Source: Sphagnum compactum
Lineage: Eukaryota > Bryophyta > Sphagnopsida > Sphagnales
Reading direction: 5' to 3'
Assembly (NCBI GenBank): GCA_965153455.1
Contig: OZ234494.1
Coordinates: forward strand, 10,168,001 to 10,232,000
DNA: 64,000 bases
Below, in pieces: positions 61,183-64,000 of the stretch. Both the position numbers and the translations under genes were made by a program. Numbering within the stretch: the first letter of the stretch is position 1; each line of letters starts with the position of its first letter. A model generated the notes under the pieces. It ran no database searches. It saw only the letters and a list, made by a program, of their open reading frames with translations, and was not told the origin of the DNA.

Positions 61183-63152
61183 AACCTCCAATAAATATGA
61201 CTGCTTGTGGCCGCTTTTTGTTGCTTGATCAAATAAGCTTCAGATCTGTTTCATATGGTTCAAGGCTGCTTGTTTTACTTTGATCATGAATTGAACAGGG
61301 TCTGTTTCCCATGGAACTTTCGCCAGATGAAGAGAGTTGCTAGGGCTGTATTTGCACACAAAGTCAGCAGCTTATGTTCGATTTTTAAATTTGCAGGCCG
61401 TGCTTGTCAACCACTTTAGCATCGGGCATTGGCCATCAAGCAATGGAGAGTACCCACCCAGCAGCAGGCCCGAGCAACGATCAGCATGTTGTCAAGTCCA
61501 TGGGTGTAGATTGATGGAGGTGTACTTATCAAATTAGAGATTCTTCAAATTTTTTTCATGAACAGATGATTGTTTAGAAGTCAAAATGGAATGACTTTTA
61601 GGAAATTTTGCTACTATTGAAGGTGTGCCCCTGAGAGACTTGACAGGAGGATGTTTTGGTTATTATCTGGATGCAAAACAATTTCAGCACTATTCTTGGT
61701 TTTAGAGCAGCAGCCATTCTTTGTTTCAGAGAGGCATATTTGTCGAATCTTTCAAGTTTTTTTTTGCCCGCAAGGGGATAGAATCCAGCCACTAGGGGGG
61801 AAGAGATATAGTATAGACCTGTTATGACCAAATTGCAGAAACAGTGATGCGGCTAGCTGGGGTGAACATTCATCCATGTGGAAGAATTTGGATGGAGATA
61901 TTCATGCAAGATATTTGAAACTTGCATGTCTTAGTGTTTGCTTCTTTGTTGCCTACACATGCAGATCTGAAATCCTGACAACCTTATTTATTGGTGATCA
62001 CTGAATTCTATGTAGTTTTTCTTAATTTGTAAATTTGAATAAGTTCTCAGTATTGAGTTTCTATCTCAGTATTGGAAGCAACTGAATGACTGAGTCACAT
62101 TCAAACTGTTCATATGATTCTGGCAAAAATTTTGGGTTTAGGGTGGCCAGGTTTCATCAAGGAGTAGAGATGATTCAACTTGTGGTCTTGGTCCATTGCT
62201 GACATGGGTGAAATCTACATTTATATCACCAAAAGTATTGAGGACTCCTCTAGACTCACAATGCAAGTCAACCTGAAGATCATACATGATGAAAGGGTTA
62301 TGAGCTTTCAGATCTGACAACAGATCACCAATCAGGAATATTAAATCAAGCTGAAGAGTTGTTATGCAATTATTAACACAGGTTATAAGATTTCAGATCT
62401 TACAACATATCAGCAATCATGAAAAAGAAGAGACCAGATGCTTTGAAAAGCTCTCTATCCATGAGATTTTTGCATTTAATCTAGAATGCTGTTTTGGCTT
62501 CTACCACAAAAGGTAGGAGAGAAAAGTAACCAGTACCTGATGTTGTGGGATCACCATCCTTAATTGTTCTTTAAGAAAAGATCATGGGTCCCCCTTATCT
62601 TGCAGCACAATACTGGATGGTGATCCTACATTGTGGCCAAATGCTGTCAATGTTGAATAACTTGCAGAAAGAGAAGCCTGAAGTGTAGCACAGCATCTTG
62701 ATTCCCCACTATAAGGTGACTTCCAATTGGCAGATCACCAGTACTGGTTCTTGAAGCATCAACAAAGGTGGGCATTAAGCAGAAGCAGTGTGTGCAAACT
62801 AGGCAATACATAGAAGTCACCATCTGGGCACCCTGAGGTATTATGAGTCTTTGAAAGAACATGTACTTGCTTGTTTCAAATGAAAAGAGAGATGGTAAAG
62901 GGAGATGCAAAAGGTATTGACACTTCCGGCCACTCATCAGCCTCTTAGTTTTCCACAGCAACCTCCAGTACTGACTTATTGCACACATGAATCCAATGCA
63001 AAATTCGCCCCTCTCAATTTGCACATGACCACCTCCTCAAGGAAAAAGAACTAGAATCACTCATTCAACCTTCCCACACGCCCAAAGGTGAGAATCCTCC
63101 CAGGAAAGGGAAAAAAACGCATTGAAGAGACACTGAACCACAAGAATTTTAC
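61183..63152. other. intergenic, no gene recognised
   Basis: 3' flank of the aspartate kinase gene. I searched the minus strand for further SPATA20 exons and saw none. The minus frame 62647-63024 has no known motif. Confidence 0.5.
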
Positions 63153-63317
63153 AGGATTGTGGGCACATTGCAGGAGGTAAGGACTATGCTCCTGTGCAAG
63201 CCGCTTTGTGTACTTGTATGATGACTCCATATCTTCTACACCCTTCTGCACTTCTCGACTCTTCACTGTAAATGCCAATTTCGGATCTCTCCTTGCCAGT
63301 ATACCTCCCATCCACAA
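63153..63317 (-). pseudogene. SPATA20: lone first exon of a SPATA20-like (DUF255, thioredoxin-like) gene
   Basis: From Met 63230 it reads MESSYKYTKRLAQEHSPYLL, then QCAHNP, and meets a GTAAAA donor after 63153. KYTNRL..EHSPYLLQHAHNPV is the highly conserved start of SPATA20/YyaL proteins. The next expected exon (VDWYPWG, CHWCHVM) is not visible in the 2 kb that separate it from aspartate kinase, so this is a fragment. The product of intact relatives is poorly understood (thioredoxin fold joined to a glycosidase-like barrel). Confidence 0.75.
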
Positions 63318-63372
63318 GGAGCAAACTTGGGGTTTTCTGGATCATCAGCAAGATTACCACCACTACAAATAG

Positions 63373-63662
63373 CAACAGAAGAAGAAACAGCAACAGGAGG
63401 GGCAGCAACAGGCCGCAGCCTGGGAGTGCAAAGCAGTGTTCTGTTCTCCGATGCAACCTTCTTGTCAACAGCAAACTAATCTCGCTTTCTAAAGAGCTCC
63501 AAACCCTAACCCTAAACCAACAGAAGAAGAAACAGCAACAGGACGACCAGAAGCAGGCCTGCGGCCCAGTAGAGCAAAACAGTGATTTGTTCTCCAATGC
63601 AACATTCTTGTCAACAGCAATCTAATATCTCTTTCTAAGGAGCTCCAAACCCTAACCCTAAA
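63373..63662. promoter_or_regulatory. divergent promoter/leader region: two 145-bp tandem units with telo-boxes
   Basis: Units 63373-63517 and 63518-63662 begin caacagaagaagaaacagca and end agctccaaaccctaacccta plus aac. AAACCCTAA lies at 63501-63509 and 63647-63655. The array separates the SPATA20-like exon (-) from the NSRP1-like gene (+). Confidence 0.8.
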
Positions 63663-63782
63663 CCTCGCTGGGATGGGGACCGGGTGAGAGAAAAACAGGG
63701 AGAGAGAGCGAGCGACAGCGCGTCTCTTGTGTCTCGATCTAGTTCTGCATCTCTTCGAAGTCGCAGTTGTTGAGTCCTTGTT

Positions 63783-63805
63783 TTGGAGAAAGAGAGAGAG
63801 AGAGA
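63783..63805 (+). repeat. (GA)n in the leader of the NSRP1-like gene
   Basis: A run of GA dinucleotides directly before the start codon, common in plant 5' UTRs. Confidence 0.8.
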
Positions 63806-64000
63806 TGGAGGGGGCGAAGGGAGGGAAGCAGTATGGATTACAGTTGCGCGTGAAAGCGCCCCCGAAGAAACCAGCGAGACCTGTCCCAGCGTTTTCCTTC
63901 GACGACGGTGCTGAGGAAGATACTGTGGAGGATGCCATCGCCCGTCAAGCCACGAAGAAACGATCTGTTCGTGAGGTATCTTGTTTTTTTTTCACAACGT
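63805..64000 (+). CDS. NSRP1: NSRP1-like nuclear speckle splicing regulator, first exon (partial)
   Basis: Exon 1 is 63805-63975 (57 codons, phase 0), then a GTATCT donor and the start of an intron cut by the window edge. The protein starts MEGAKGGKQYGLQLRVKAPP and continues with FSFDDGAEEDTVEDAIARQA and TKKRSVRE. YGLQLR, the acidic patch and the E..IARQA.K..S..E phrase are the conserved N-terminus of NSRP1 (CCDC55, DUF2040), an RS-related splicing regulator of nuclear speckles. The rest is outside, so completeness is unknown. Confidence 0.85.
   Translation, partial: MEGAKGGKQYGLQLRVKAPPKKPARPVPAFSFDDGAEEDTVEDAIARQATKKRSVREVSCFFFTT

Noticed and set aside
63184-63597. 137-residue minus frame with a hydrophobic stretch, as a transit or membrane segment of the SPATA20-like gene
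   Set aside because: It runs in a different frame from the conserved exon and is translated from the duplicated promoter array.

Overview
The window is nuclear DNA of a land plant. Its genes have plant-type exon-intron structure: a chloroplast circularly permuted GTPase, a CDPK, an EPF-like secreted peptide and a plastid-type aspartate kinase. A Ty1/copia element primed by initiator tRNA-Met and many AAACCCTAA telo-boxes agree with this. The mix of retroelements (L1-like LINE, Ty3/gypsy with a C-terminal PHD finger) suggests a seed-free plant such as a fern or lycophyte. That lineage call is inference and cannot be settled from this sequence alone.

Layout. 0-32 kb is mostly repeats: a young but coding-defective copia element (1299-7429); AT-rich gene-free DNA with a possible methyltransferase-like relic (about 11.9-12.2 kb); a decayed LINE (13.5-18.87 kb) preceded by six ~114-bp tandem monomers; a 5'-truncated, decayed Ty3/gypsy pol region (24.35-27.4 kb); and AT-rich DNA with inverted repeats and a hAT-like MITE (31.7-32.1 kb). 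33-64 kb is the genic part: an EPFL peptide gene (33.5-34.5 kb, +); an RPP30 pseudogene (39.8-41.6 kb, -) head to head with a DAR3-like GTPase gene (42.5-44.6 kb, +); a CDPK with almost no introns (45.7-48.3 kb, +); a 1.2-kb hAT-like MITE; a small TIR-bounded element holding an inverted copy of the start of the next gene; a 13-exon aspartate kinase gene (54.6-61.2 kb, +); a lone SPATA20-like exon (-); and the first exon of an NSRP1-like splicing regulator (+), cut by the window edge.

Connections. The protein genes are not a pathway cluster. The common thread is promoter architecture: at both head-to-head pairs (RPP30/DAR3 and SPATA20/NSRP1) the intergenic segment is a tandem array (3 x ~161 bp and 2 x 145 bp), each unit carrying a telo-box, and the LINE 5' region is a similar telo-box array. 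In both pairs one partner is broken and the other looks intact.
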